Origin: Parasphingorhabdus marina DSM 22363
GTDB taxonomy: Bacteria > Pseudomonadota > Alphaproteobacteria > Sphingomonadales > Sphingomonadaceae
NCBI RefSeq assembly: GCF_900128895.1
Contig: NZ_FSQW01000001.1
Location: 1,736,001 to 1,800,000, forward strand
DNA length: 64,000 bases
Reading direction: 5' to 3'
Shown: in pieces, positions 1 through 8,483 of the stretch
How the letters are laid out: the number at the start of each line of letters is the position of its first letter
Position numbering within the stretch: position 1 is the first letter of the stretch
Notes under the pieces: generated by a model
What the model was told of the DNA's origin: nothing
Seen by the model: only the letters and a program-made list of their open reading frames with translations
Database searches by the model: none
Made by a program: the position numbers and the translations under genes

Positions 1-2
1 CA

Positions 3-485
3 GAGCATATTGATAAATATCGCAATAGCGACGATGCAGATTTGAGGGCAGCCGTGACCAAGCTGCAGCAAATCAGCGGGTCTTATAACAGCTATGTCTC
101 GCGTATCGCAGGTGAGCTGACATACAGCCCGCCGGAGTCCTATCGCAGCGGATTTGTGCGCTATTCCCATTATACAATGGAAAGTGAAAACAAGGCAGCT
201 GTGAAAAAGCTTGTAATGGATTATCGCGATCGCATGGAACAGGCCGGTGTCTCCTCGGCCTTGCATGCAAGATGGCTGTCAGTTGGCAGCGAAGGCACTG
301 TGCTGGAATTGCTGAAAGCGGCAAATTCGGCAGAAGAAATGCGTGACTTTGACGAGGAAATAGCCGTCAAGATCGATGCCCGTCACAGCGCCGAATTTGA
401 ATCTCAACTGCAACGCCTCACGACATCTGTATCACATCGATATTGGAAACCACGCGCCGATCTCTCGATCAGCATAAACCGGTAG
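3..485 (+). CDS. Unrecognised protein, C-terminal part (cut by window start)
   Basis: The reading frame is open from the first bases of the window to a TAG at 483-485, so only the C-terminal 160 residues are visible and the true start lies outside. The first possible internal start is a TTG at 42, but nothing favours it. The protein is hydrophilic, rich in Glu, Arg and Ser, and without a membrane segment or a motif I recognise; it ends in a basic stretch. It converges with the propeller protein on the opposite strand, the stop codons being 8 bases apart. I cannot assign a function. Confidence 0.6.
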   Translation, partial: EHIDKYRNSDDADLRAAVTKLQQISGSYNSYVSRIAGELTYSPPESYRSGFVRYSHYTMESENKAAVKKLVMDYRDRMEQAGVSSALHARWLSVGSEGTVLELLKAANSAEEMRDFDEEIAVKIDARHSAEFESQLQRLTTSVSHRYWKPRADLSISINR

Positions 486-493
486 CTGCAAAT

Positions 494-1648
494 CTAGCTG
501 CCCGGCCGGGGACGTTTGAATGATTTCATATCCTCGCCATTGCTGATGGCCAGACCAATCCCGCGGCCTGGCTCTTCCTTGTTATATTTGTTGGCAAATC
601 CATAGTAGACCATGTGGAAATTGTCACCGACCGGAAAAATATGCGGATAGGCAGTGCCTCCACCGTCCCAGTTGTTGATACTCCCCGGCCCGAAAATCGG
701 CTCATCGTAGAGATGATCCCAAAGAAATCCATCATCCGAGGTCGCCAGGGCCACTTGCCGGATCGCCGGAAAGAAGCGGCCATCCAGACCCGCGTAGACC
801 TTTAGCCATTTACCGCCAACAGACAGTGGGTTTCTAATGATATGACGGGTAACAATGCCTTGTGTTTCCCATCTTTTGGGCTCTTGCTTCCATTGTGCAG
901 AGCCTTTCTCCTCCCAATCCACTAGGTTTTTTGAGACCGCCACGCGTGTGTCCCAGTAAGCGACTTTGGGTGACAGGGCCGTGTAATACATGACGAATTG
1001 TTCGCCATCATGAAATGTGGTTGGAAAGGCGCTATAGATATAGTCTTCACCGCTTACAGACGCGCCGCCGACAGACGCCCCCTTGATACGTGTCCAGTTG
1101 ATACCGTCCTTGCTCCGCGCCATTCCCGGACGACAACGATATCCCTTATATTTATACCCTTCGTGAACTTCCACACCATCAACGATTTCAGGGGCAACTG
1201 AATCACCGCCGAAATAGGTCATGATCCATTCGCCATCATGATAGATGACATTGCCAAGCCCGAGCGCCTCGGAATCGAACGCCCCCGGTGTTTCCTTTTC
1301 AGGGACCATGATGGCGCCCCCTTTCAGTGGACCATCAAAACGTTCCCAGTTCATGGCATCTTTGGACTTGGCGAGCGCAATACTGCCTGTACCAAAGCCC
1401 GGCGCCACGCCCTCGGGAAAGTCTGTGCTCCGGCAATAATAATATAGCCACCAAAGCTGTTCATCTTCACGCCAGACAACAAACGGGCCTCCGTTTTTGG
1501 CATCGTCACACCGTCCCTTTGGACCTTTCCCCAGAATCAGGCCGTCCTGACGGGTGACCTGGGCCTTTGCCAGACCTGGAAAGCCCAACATCGAGACAGA
1601 ACCCGCAGCCGCGGCATTGAAAACAAATTTTCGCCTTGATAATTCCAT
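494..1648 (-). CDS. Tat-exported beta-propeller protein, glycoside-hydrolase-like (GH32/43/68 fold)
   Basis: About 384 residues. The N-terminus MELSRRKF followed by an Ala-rich hydrophobic stretch ending AKAQ is a twin-arginine signal, so the product is folded in the cytoplasm and exported. The body repeats the pattern S-x-D-x-x-W (KSKDAMNWE, RSKDGINWT, VSKNLVDWE, TSDDGFLWD) at regular spacing, which is the blade signature of five-bladed GH32/43/68-type propellers. A start at 1648 is preferred to the longer frame reaching 1681 because GGAGAGG sits 5 bases upstream and the signal peptide then begins properly. I do not see a certain catalytic acid triad, so it may be a hydrolase or only a sugar-binding relative. 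It lies on the same strand as the DUF1838-like gene behind it, 36 bases away. Confidence 0.6.
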   Translation of the reverse strand: MELSRRKFVFNAAAAGSVSMLGFPGLAKAQVTRQDGLILGKGPKGRCDDAKNGGPFVVWREDEQLWWLYYYCRSTDFPEGVAPGFGTGSIALAKSKDAMNWERFDGPLKGGAIMVPEKETPGAFDSEALGLGNVIYHDGEWIMTYFGGDSVAPEIVDGVEVHEGYKYKGYRCRPGMARSKDGINWTRIKGASVGGASVSGEDYIYSAFPTTFHDGEQFVMYYTALSPKVAYWDTRVAVSKNLVDWEEKGSAQWKQEPKRWETQGIVTRHIIRNPLSVGGKWLKVYAGLDGRFFPAIRQVALATSDDGFLWDHLYDEPIFGPGSINNWDGGGTAYPHIFPVGDNFHMVYYGFANKYNKEEPGRGIGLAISNGEDMKSFKRPRPGS

Positions 1649-1684
1649 TATGACCTCTCCGGCTGAGTGGAACGGAGCCAAACC

Positions 1685-2704
1685 TCAAACCCGATCGGGA
1701 TATTTGGCTACAAGATTGTCTCTCACCAAGTCAGGGAAGTCATCGGCAGAGTGCATTTTGGTGCCTTTGACATTCCAGAGAACCTGGGCATCATCATCCT
1801 TTCCAATTCCGATCCATGGCCTTGCCCAGGCACGCATGATGCCGGCGAAATTATAATCGGTTTTAACCAGGCCAACTCCCGGATTCATCACATCCGCATA
1901 GTTGGAAGTCCAGATGGAGTTGTCCATTCTGGGTTGATGTGGGCCTTCACTTTGAAAAATGCCGTCCAGGAAAGTTGCGATATCATCGCCCCAACGCAAC
2001 GTCGGACGAAGCTTTTTTTTCAGTTCCGGATCATCCTGGATGAAGTTCGCGCGATCCACACTGTTCGTCCCGCCCTCCGGATAAAACAGATAGCTTTCCG
2101 CAAACAGGGAATCGACCGGTTTCACATTCTTGTCGAGATATTGATTGTAGATCGTATCCACGGGTTCATAAGTAATCGGATCCAAAATCATGCCGGTGTA
2201 CATGGCGCGTTGTACAATCGTGCCATCCGGCGCGTCCGGAAATTCTTCCTTGGTCGGAACTTGCAGCTGCCAGGTCCAAAAACCCATATGTCCATAGAGT
2301 GCTGATCCGCCGGTGCCTTGGGGACCCAAAAGCGCCCGAGAAAACATCACGATGTAGGATTTTTTGCCGATCAGATTATTGGTTATCTTGAATGTCGCGA
2401 GCTGATTGTCCCGTCTGTCATTCAAATCAAAATTGCCCTGTTTCTCGGCAATCCATGGCTTGCCATTCCATTGGGCTTCTGTGAGTTTGCTTTTTCGCGG
2501 ACTGTCCGGGCGATCTGGAAGGTTGGCTTCCTTTTTGTTCTCTTTGTCGTCCTGGTCCTTCGCTTGCACCGGAACTGCGACACTTCCCGCAAGAGCGCCC
2601 ATACCCAATAAAACCGAGCGCCGTCCGAGGTTGCTCATCAAGTCCAGGGAATCCGGCGGGGTGGCAGGTCTGTCTTCGCTGGAATTGCTCAAATCATTTT
2701 GCAC
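1685..2704 (-). CDS. Tat-exported DUF1838-like protein (copy 1)
   Basis: 339 residues from a GTG start that has AAGGAT 8 bases upstream; an in-frame ATG at 2638 begins just before the twin-arginine motif LGRRSVLLG and is the alternative. After the Ala-rich signal comes a soluble domain with LDPITYEPV, a run of Trp/Tyr-rich segments and a C-terminal GIGKDDDAQVLWNVKG block, the layout I associate with DUF1838 proteins, whose activity is unknown to me. It is a paralogue of the gene at 3015-3869: both share GNFDL, EGPHQP or EGAHQP, a D-Y-(N/S)-(F/Y) element and the WxGI(A/G)K(G/D)D ending. The two are divergent across a 310-base gap. Confidence 0.55.
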   Translation of the reverse strand: MQNDLSNSSEDRPATPPDSLDLMSNLGRRSVLLGMGALAGSVAVPVQAKDQDDKENKKEANLPDRPDSPRKSKLTEAQWNGKPWIAEKQGNFDLNDRRDNQLATFKITNNLIGKKSYIVMFSRALLGPQGTGGSALYGHMGFWTWQLQVPTKEEFPDAPDGTIVQRAMYTGMILDPITYEPVDTIYNQYLDKNVKPVDSLFAESYLFYPEGGTNSVDRANFIQDDPELKKKLRPTLRWGDDIATFLDGIFQSEGPHQPRMDNSIWTSNYADVMNPGVGLVKTDYNFAGIMRAWARPWIGIGKDDDAQVLWNVKGTKMHSADDFPDLVRDNLVAKYPDRV

Positions 2705-3014
2705 GGCTGTAATCCTTTCCCGACAACATTAGGCCAGTTGGGCTTCGGACAACAACCGCGCACCCTGGCTATGACAACTTCGGCCTGGATTCTAGGATGA
2801 AGAGCGAGCCAGGGGACTCAAATTGCACCAAAATCCTCGGCAGGTGATTTTTTTGCTTATCTGTTCCTCACTGTCCGCCCATCCATGCTCTCTTGATTTT
2901 ATCGGAGCGCAAGGCTCTGATCAGGGTCAGCAGTCATTGTGACAATGGAGAGTGAGATGGATGGATGGAGGCTCAGGGCCATGTTAGCAATCGAAAGTCC
3001 GGGGCCAGAACAAA
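2705..3014. other. Divergent intergenic region between two DUF1838-like genes
   Basis: 310 bases with no open frame that looks coding. It must hold the promoters of both divergent genes. I see an A/T-rich patch around 2845-2870 but no convincing paired -35/-10 or operator palindrome. The only oddity is a short GGAT/GGATG repetition near 2957-2970. Confidence 0.4.
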
Positions 3015-3869
3015 ATGGCGCGTGAATCGATCCTGCCAAACCGGCGTGCAATTTTGGGCGGTGGTGCTGCACTGGTCGCAGGCGGACTGATCGCACCTCC
3101 GGAGCAGGTGCTGGGAAACAAGCCGGTCGACAAGACAAAACTGCTGTTCGATCAAACCGGAAACTTCGATCTCACCAATCCGCAGGAGCTGCTGCTCGCC
3201 CGGGCCAAGGCCGCTGCCTGTCTTTCGGGTGATCGCGTGCACATTGCCATGATGACAAGACACATGCTGGCACCTCCGGGCAAGGTCCCATTCCAGATTC
3301 TGGCGGAACTGGAGTTGATGACAATATGGCTGGCACCGGATCCCGAAAACCAGCCCAACAAGGCAGCCGTTCAAGCACTGTTCACGCGGATCCCTGTCGA
3401 CCCGCATGACTTTCAACCGGTCACCACATATCACAATGCCTATCTGGGACGTGATGTGGATGTGGAGCATACCATCTTCGGCGGTTCGGGGCTGCCGCTG
3501 GACCCGGCTAATCCGGTACCGAATATCATTTTCCAGCAGGATGAGCCGCACTACCGCATGGGCCGCGAGATCGGGTTTGTGATGTTTGATCCGCGTTCCG
3601 GAGAAGGCGCGCATCAGCCACATGTCGACACGGCAGTTTTCCGCGTGGATCATGATGCCTTGATGGATCCGGCAACTGCATCCGTTGCCGCCGACTACAG
3701 CTACACGTCTTTCCTGCGGGCCTCGGTATTCCCGTGGACGGGGATCGCAAAAGGGGACGAGACACAGGTTCTCACCCTGAAGGAAGGCCGCAAGATCATC
3801 GGTGGCGCGCAGGCATTGCCAACGGAGTTTCAAAAAACAATCGGGCAATTATATCCCGAGAGGATTTAG
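3015..3869 (+). CDS. Tat-exported DUF1838-like protein (copy 2)
   Basis: 284 residues. The N-terminus has an Arg pair (LPNRRAILGGG) followed by a Gly/Ala-rich hydrophobic core, a Tat signal. Sequence blocks DQTGNFDL, FQPVTTYHNAYLG, EGAHQPHVD and FPWTGIAKGDETQVL match the order of blocks in the divergent paralogue at 1685-2704. The ATG at 3015 has only a weak ribosome site, and the upstream in-frame ATG at 2961 is cut off by a stop, so this start is forced. The next gene begins one base after the stop codon, so the two are translated as an operon. Function unknown. Confidence 0.55.
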   Translation: MARESILPNRRAILGGGAALVAGGLIAPPEQVLGNKPVDKTKLLFDQTGNFDLTNPQELLLARAKAAACLSGDRVHIAMMTRHMLAPPGKVPFQILAELELMTIWLAPDPENQPNKAAVQALFTRIPVDPHDFQPVTTYHNAYLGRDVDVEHTIFGGSGLPLDPANPVPNIIFQQDEPHYRMGREIGFVMFDPRSGEGAHQPHVDTAVFRVDHDALMDPATASVAADYSYTSFLRASVFPWTGIAKGDETQVLTLKEGRKIIGGAQALPTEFQKTIGQLYPERI

Positions 3870-3870
3870 C

Positions 3871-4803
3871 ATGATGAAGGTCAGAAAATTTACGGCATTT
3901 CTGGGAGCGGTAGCCTTGACGCTGTCCATGTCCGAGGCCGTTGCGGAAGACGTGGTGGCGACCCGTACCTCGGAAACCATCATGACCAAGGGCGGAAATG
4001 ATGTCCCCATCGCAGTGACAATCAGCGGGAATCCGCAAGGCCGTCCGATTTTGTTCGTACACGGTTTTCTGGCAAGCACCATCAACTGGCAGAAGCAACT
4101 GCACTCCGATCTTGGCGACAGGTACAAGCTCGTTTCGGTGGATATCCGCGGACATGGCAGTTCGGGGAAACCGGCGAACCGGGAAGCCTACACGGATACA
4201 GGACTGGTTGCGCAGGATATTGCGGCCGCATTGCGCGCAGCGGAGGTCGAAAGCCCTCTGATCGTGGGATGGTCCTATGGCGGCCTTTTTGTCATGGACT
4301 ATGTGCGGCACTTTGGCACCGACAATGTTGCGGGCATTGTGTTGATTGAAACAATTGGCGGAATGCTGCCGCCTCCTCCGCCACCGCCGGAGACACCAGA
4401 GCGAATGGCCCGTATCGAACTCTCGCGATCCGCCAATATCTTCACAATCAAAAAATGGACCGATGAGTTTGTCGACTACTGGTCTGCTTATGAGGAGTTG
4501 CCCGCGGATGAGAGGGAAATGGTCGAATTGTCAGCGATGCTGGTACCCCATTATGTTCGCCGGCATTTGCGGGATCATCCCGTGGACAATTCGGACCTGG
4601 TCAAGGATATCGACCGGAAAGTTCTGTTCCTGAACGGAGGAGAAAGCCTGTCGCCAAAGAAGGGTGATGTCGACCAGATCCAGTCCCTGATCGCCCGATC
4701 GACAAGCAAGATCTATCCCGGCTACAAGTCGATGGTGCAATGGTATAACGCGGCACAGATCAATGCCGATATCGATCTTTTTTACCAGACCATAACGCCC
4801 TAA
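3871..4803 (+). CDS. Exported alpha/beta hydrolase
   Basis: 310 residues from the ATG at 3871, which has GAGAGG upstream and follows the stop of the DUF1838-like gene by one base; a longer frame from 3802 would overlap that gene. A signal peptide (hydrophobic core ending AVAE) leads into a classical fold: oxyanion loop HGF near residue 57, DIRGHG, and the nucleophile elbow GWSYGG. The acid is probably in the strand holding VLFLNGGES. The C-terminal segment where the catalytic His normally follows a Gly reads YPGYKSMVQW, with no His after it. Four-proline and six-proline runs follow an LIETIGG element. It may be an esterase with an altered triad or a non-catalytic relative. Confidence 0.75.
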   Translation: MMKVRKFTAFLGAVALTLSMSEAVAEDVVATRTSETIMTKGGNDVPIAVTISGNPQGRPILFVHGFLASTINWQKQLHSDLGDRYKLVSVDIRGHGSSGKPANREAYTDTGLVAQDIAAALRAAEVESPLIVGWSYGGLFVMDYVRHFGTDNVAGIVLIETIGGMLPPPPPPPETPERMARIELSRSANIFTIKKWTDEFVDYWSAYEELPADEREMVELSAMLVPHYVRRHLRDHPVDNSDLVKDIDRKVLFLNGGESLSPKKGDVDQIQSLIARSTSKIYPGYKSMVQWYNAAQINADIDLFYQTITP

Positions 4804-4842
4804 CCTTCTCCACTTTGCACTGGAAGGGCACCTTGGCGGTCA

Positions 4843-5712
4843 TCATGGGGTAGAGGCAAGCTGCGTGACATAGGCACGGAAGTGACAAGCCGGGCGTCCG
4901 ATAAGATATTGCAATATGTTGGGGTTACCCCGGAACCCGTACTCATCATAATGTTTGTTCATGACCAGCATCTGCTCGATCCGGTCCGCATCCGCACCGG
5001 CCGCTCTGGCTTTCTCTGCGACTTTGTCCAGCGGTACAGCCTGCGCTGTGACTTCCCGTCCAATGACGTCCGAGATTGTCGCGGCCATATCTTCCTGCGA
5101 AAGTGCTTCCGGCCCGGCGAGTTCATAGGTGGCATAGAGATGATCATCTGACGATGCGACCACGGCACAGGCAGCGGCAAGATCATTCAGGTCCACGACG
5201 TTGAATTTCTTGGTGACGTCGAACGGCATGGCATGCACGCCATCTTCCGTCACGTTTTTCCAGATCGGGACCAGGTGCTGCATGTAACGCGACGGCTGCA
5301 ATATTGTGTAAGGCAAACCGGACTCAATCAGGGCTTCCTCGGCATCAAGCTTCAGTCGATGGTGGCGGACGTCACGGCGCAGCGGATGCATGACGGAATA
5401 GTAGATGAAGTGATCCACGCCCTCAGTCCGGGCGGCCTTGATGAAACTCTGTGTGATCGGCAATTCTTCGGGATGCATGGGAGGCCCGATATGGAGAACC
5501 TTTGAAACACCTTTCATGGCCGCGGCAATGGAACCCGGGTCGGTCATGTCTCCTGACACGCATTCGCTCGCCCCCAATTGCTCTAGTTCCTCTGCCTGAC
5601 GGGAATCGCGAATGAAGGCCCGGACGGGAAGCTGCTGGTCAACCATTGCTTTCAAAATGGCTCGCCCTGTTCGCCCATTGGCTCCTGTTAACAAAAGTAA
5701 ATTCCGGTTCAT
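4843..5712 (-). CDS. NmrA-like NAD(P)-binding oxidoreductase (atypical SDR)
   Basis: 289 residues. The N-terminal dinucleotide-binding motif TGANGRTG lies directly after the first beta-strand, followed by a basic patch (RAFIRDSRQ) that suits NADP(H), and the VSGDMTDP turn of NmrA/quinone-oxidoreductase-2 relatives. YYSVMHP takes the place of the classical SDR Tyr-Lys pair, as in atypical SDRs. Such proteins reduce quinones or small carbonyl compounds, or sense the redox ratio. It follows the FAD monooxygenase gene by 37 bases on the same strand, so both are probably one transcript and may act on the same aromatic intermediate. Confidence 0.8.
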   Translation of the reverse strand: MNRNLLLLTGANGRTGRAILKAMVDQQLPVRAFIRDSRQAEELEQLGASECVSGDMTDPGSIAAAMKGVSKVLHIGPPMHPEELPITQSFIKAARTEGVDHFIYYSVMHPLRRDVRHHRLKLDAEEALIESGLPYTILQPSRYMQHLVPIWKNVTEDGVHAMPFDVTKKFNVVDLNDLAAACAVVASSDDHLYATYELAGPEALSQEDMAATISDVIGREVTAQAVPLDKVAEKARAAGADADRIEQMLVMNKHYDEYGFRGNPNILQYLIGRPACHFRAYVTQLASTP

Positions 5713-5749
5713 TCTCTTCCTCAGATGCTGTTTTTTCTGGTTCCTGCAA

Positions 5750-6997
5750 TCAGGCTGCGATCGCGTAGGATGTCCGCCAGGACTTGATCATCGATGATTC
5801 CATCAGATATTGTTTCTCCCGTTCGGGATCCCCGACAATCTCCATGAACTTGCGTTGGCGCGCGGCCTGAAGGGATGCGTCCTTGGTTTCCATCATCGCC
5901 TTGTTTTCCTTGGTGCGGTTCTGGATAAAATCGACACACACTGTCCGGCGCTGGAGATCATACAAATCAAGAGCCTGATCCATATTTGCTCGCCCATGAA
6001 CAATATCGACGATTTTTTCACACAGATTGTAGGCGTCCTGCACACCGCCGTTCATGCCCATGCCGCCAAGCGGATTGTTCACATGAGCGGAATCGCCGGC
6101 AAGGAGTACCCTCCGGCCAACCCGGTAGGTCTCCGCCACGCGCTGATGGACCTTGTAGAGGGTGCGGTGGGCGATCTGATAGGGAGATTCTTTCGCATGC
6201 AGCCTTTGCAAGCGGCTTTCGATAAATGCATCAGAGAGCAGATCTTTGGGGTTTGCATCAATCGGGGTCGGCACCTGAATGCGCCACAGGCTGGGAGTTT
6301 TCAACATCACGCACCATTCGTCAGGGTCTGATACGTAATTGACCCAACTCAGATTGTCGAAATGATGCTCAAACGGGAAATTGGTTGAGACAACCAGAAA
6401 ACGTTCCGGATATGTCAGCCCTTCAAACTTGGTTCCGGAAGCCTGGCGTATCCGGCTGGACGCACCGTCTGCGCCGATCAGAAAGCTTCCCCGAACGCGC
6501 TCTTCATGATCGCCGTCAAAGATGAGCGCTTCCACGCTCTCGCCATCTTCGCGATATCCAACCACTCCCGCGGAATAGCGCACTTCCGCATGTGGGTACT
6601 GCGCCAGCATTTCCACAGCGGTTCTGGTCATTTTGAACTGTTCGCACTGGAGCCGGTAGGGATGGCGGGTCTCCCCGTTGAGCCGCGCCATGTTGAACCG
6701 GGCGACATCTCCGGTCTTGCGTTCCCGAAACTGAAACTCGCGGACGATCAACCCCTGCGGAATCAACCGTTCGGTCAAGCCGACCTTGTCCAGCAGATCC
6801 AGGGTGGGAGGATGGAAGGTGGAAGCCCTCAGATCAATCGGCAACTCCTCCTTTCCCTCAAATAATATGACCGGTATCCCGTGCTGCGCAAGGTAAAGCG
6901 CCGCAAGACACCCCACAGGGCCAGCCCCGGCGATCAAGACCGGGGGAATGTTTCGCTGTGGAAATATGGGTTCGATTCCTGCAGTCTGAGTATTCAT
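5750..6997 (-). CDS. FAD-dependent aromatic monooxygenase (PHBH/MhpA class)
   Basis: 415 residues, normal for a single-component group A flavoprotein hydroxylase. Three FAD motifs are in order: GAGPVGCLAAL at the N-terminus with the Glu of the ribose end (LFEGKEE), the DG motif GADGASSRIR in the middle, and GD motif LLAGDSAHVNNPLGGMGMNG towards the C-terminus. These enzymes use NAD(P)H and O2 to hydroxylate phenolic rings. The gene is divergent from an IclR-family regulator 261 bases away, the usual arrangement for an inducible aromatic hydroxylase. The exact substrate cannot be read from the sequence. Confidence 0.85.
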   Translation of the reverse strand: MNTQTAGIEPIFPQRNIPPVLIAGAGPVGCLAALYLAQHGIPVILFEGKEELPIDLRASTFHPPTLDLLDKVGLTERLIPQGLIVREFQFRERKTGDVARFNMARLNGETRHPYRLQCEQFKMTRTAVEMLAQYPHAEVRYSAGVVGYREDGESVEALIFDGDHEERVRGSFLIGADGASSRIRQASGTKFEGLTYPERFLVVSTNFPFEHHFDNLSWVNYVSDPDEWCVMLKTPSLWRIQVPTPIDANPKDLLSDAFIESRLQRLHAKESPYQIAHRTLYKVHQRVAETYRVGRRVLLAGDSAHVNNPLGGMGMNGGVQDAYNLCEKIVDIVHGRANMDQALDLYDLQRRTVCVDFIQNRTKENKAMMETKDASLQAARQRKFMEIVGDPEREKQYLMESSMIKSWRTSYAIAA

Positions 6998-7258
6998 CGT
7001 GATAGTGTCTCCAAAGGAGTTTTTGGGGAGGATTCGGATCCTGTTCTTTGGCCCCGTGATCGATTGTTACCGCCTCGTCATGGACGCGACATGATCGAAA
7101 AGTTCAAATAATCGCCTAGTGATTGTCCACCGGCCCAGCGCACAGTTTTCCAAAATTCAGCAAGCAGTATTTTTGCTCACCAGGTGAATATTATTCTATA
7201 TCTTCAGGGTATTCCCGCCTAGAATTGCATCACGGTTCGTGCAGGAGAAGGGATAAAC
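6998..7258. promoter_or_regulatory. Divergent control region of monooxygenase and IclR gene
   Basis: A/T-rich stretch at about 7140-7215 between two divergent genes. The IclR gene is preceded by AGGAGAAGGG at 7241-7250. An IclR-family repressor or activator would be expected to bind here, but I see no clean palindrome, so the site itself is not located. Confidence 0.4.
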
Positions 7259-8044
7259 ATGGCCAAGGATGATTATACAATTCGATCGATTCACCGGGGC
7301 TTTAGCGTATTGCAGGCCATAAACCGTTCTGGCTCCATGCGCCTGATGGATATTAGCAAATCCACGCAGCTACCCTATCCCACCGTTTCCCGAATTGTGG
7401 AAACCCTCGTCGAGTTGGGCATGGTTGAAAGGGAGTCTTCCGGCAGACGGTATCGGCCAACCGCGCTGGTGCAGACCCTTTCCGCAGGATATCAGGAAGA
7501 GCATGCACTCGTGTCTTGCGCCCGTCCCCATATCGTCAAGCTCTGCAACAAGGTGGGATGGCCCATCACCATAACCACCCGCGTAGGAAACCGGATGATG
7601 GTGCGAGATTCCACCCATCGTCTCACAACCTTGACATTCAACAACTATGCGCCTGGATACACTCTGCCATTGCTGGAATGCTCGGTCGGAAAGGTTTATC
7701 TTGCATTTTGTGGAGAAGAAGAGCGCATCAGCATCATCTCCAGTCTCGAAAAACTCGATGACAAAGTTGATCAAATGGCAAAGCTATTGCTTCGGGATGA
7801 TGATGTGTTGCTGGACGATATTCGTACGAAAGGATATGCGTATCATGCTTACAATCAACATACGGAGAACCCCGGCAAGACGTCTTCGCTGGCCGTACCT
7901 GTTTTTCTGGATGGGAAACTTGCAGGAGGCCTTGGCTTGATCTTTTTCTCGTCGTCCATGTCCGTTGCCGAGGCCGCTGAAAAATATGTTGATGAAATGA
8001 GAGAAACGGCTGAGCTTATCGGGAAGTCGGGCTCATCGAGCTGA
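7259..8044 (+). CDS. IclR-family transcriptional regulator
   Basis: 261 residues. Winged helix-turn-helix at residues 5-70: an SIHRGFSVLQAIN start, then MDISKSTQLPYPTVSRIVETL as helix-turn-helix, then the wing with GRRYRPT. The C-terminal effector domain (residues 85-250) has the IclR landmarks LTTLTFNNYAPG, LPLLECSVGKVYLAF and SLAVPVFLDGKLAGGLGL. Proteins of this family sense aromatic acids and control catabolic genes. It is transcribed away from the FAD monooxygenase/NmrA pair and is their likely regulator. The ATG has a strong ribosome site (AGGAGAAGGG). Confidence 0.9.
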   Translation: MAKDDYTIRSIHRGFSVLQAINRSGSMRLMDISKSTQLPYPTVSRIVETLVELGMVERESSGRRYRPTALVQTLSAGYQEEHALVSCARPHIVKLCNKVGWPITITTRVGNRMMVRDSTHRLTTLTFNNYAPGYTLPLLECSVGKVYLAFCGEEERISIISSLEKLDDKVDQMAKLLLRDDDVLLDDIRTKGYAYHAYNQHTENPGKTSSLAVPVFLDGKLAGGLGLIFFSSSMSVAEAAEKYVDEMRETAELIGKSGSSS

Positions 8045-8140
8045 TCACACTTTCCGCTTTTGCACCCAGATGCAGGTTGGATAACGTCATTTCAATTTGT
8101 TGCAATGTAACAACAAACACAAAATTGCGGTTTACAATCG

Positions 8141-8250
8141 CTAGCCAAATGCGTGCTTCGACAACGACAATTGTCTGACCAGCTTGCCGCTGGCGGCGAA
8201 GATCGCATTGGTTACCGCCGGGGCGAGAGGCGGCACAAAAGTTTTTGCAA
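8141..8250 (-). pseudogene. C-terminal fragment of a molybdenum hydroxylase large subunit
   Basis: The minus-strand frame reads VPPLAPAVTNAIFAASGK followed by a short basic tail and a stop. That block is the usual C-terminus of isoquinoline 1-oxidoreductase/aldehyde oxidase type molybdopterin subunits (G-x-PP-x-APA-x-x-NA-x-F-x-A-x-GK). Upstream of it the frame runs into the palindromic repeat and tRNA-like sequence, so the other roughly 700 residues are missing. It is a remnant left by deletion or insertion. The left edge is the stop at 8141-8143; the right edge is approximate. Confidence 0.5.
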
Positions 8251-8294
8251 AACGAACGACTAACTTGCGCCCCAAAATCCGATACTTCGATGTT

Positions 8295-8318
8295 GTCCGC
8301 TTCATCCCGAAAGCGGAC
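8295..8318. repeat. Palindromic GTCCGC...GCGGAC repeat, copy a
   Basis: Inverted arms GTCCGCTT and AAGCGGAC around CATCCCGA. It recurs at 8460-8483, 10541-10575, 11710-11733 and, as a half, at 39943-39958. Small palindromes of this type are common between genes in sphingomonads and create spurious short reading frames. Copies a and b bracket the tRNA-like sequence. Confidence 0.6.
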
Positions 8319-8334
8319 ACTAGCCAGTCTTTTG

Positions 8335-8435
8335 AGAGACGACGGGATTCGAACCCGCGTGGAGCCCAATTTTTAAAGCTCCAGAGTGCTCCCAATTAAG
8401 GGGGCACCCGCAATCAGCCACTCTGCCACGTCTCA
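8335..8435 (-). tRNA. Aberrant class II (Ser-type) tRNA-like sequence, probably a pseudogene
   Basis: The minus strand has acceptor arm GAGACG/CGTCTC (6 pairs, with a U-U mismatch at the outermost pair), U8-G9, a D-arm GCAGAGTGGCTGATTGC, a long variable arm GGAGC/GCTCC and a perfect T-arm GCGGG-TTCGAAT-CCCGT. This layout and the D-loop match bacterial tRNA-Ser. The anticodon arm is abnormal: stem GGTGC/GCACT encloses 14 bases (CCCCTTAATTGGGA) instead of 7, and those bases can pair with themselves. No CCA is encoded and the discriminator is C rather than the G of tRNA-Ser. No reliable anticodon can be given. It may be a decayed tRNA-Ser or an unusual tRNA variant. Confidence 0.45.
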
Positions 8436-8459
8436 AAACATCTTTAGCAGATTGCAATC

Positions 8460-8483
8460 GTCCGAAACATCCCGAAAGCGGAC
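8460..8483. repeat. Palindromic GTCCG...CGGAC repeat, copy b (degenerate)
   Basis: Shares CATCCCGAAAGCGGAC exactly with copy a at 8295-8318 and lies in the same direction, but the left arm has lost its central C (GTCCGAAA). Together with copy a it flanks the tRNA-like sequence as a direct repeat. The remaining bases to 8655 show no gene. Confidence 0.55.

Noticed and set aside
1667-2305. 212-codon plus-strand frame over the DUF1838-like gene
   Set aside because: It lies wholly antisense to a gene with a signal peptide, ribosome site and paralogue; the frame has no recognisable motif.
2973-3848. 291-codon minus-strand frame opposite the second DUF1838-like gene
   Set aside because: Shadow of the plus-strand gene; Cys/His/Arg-rich composition without a domain.
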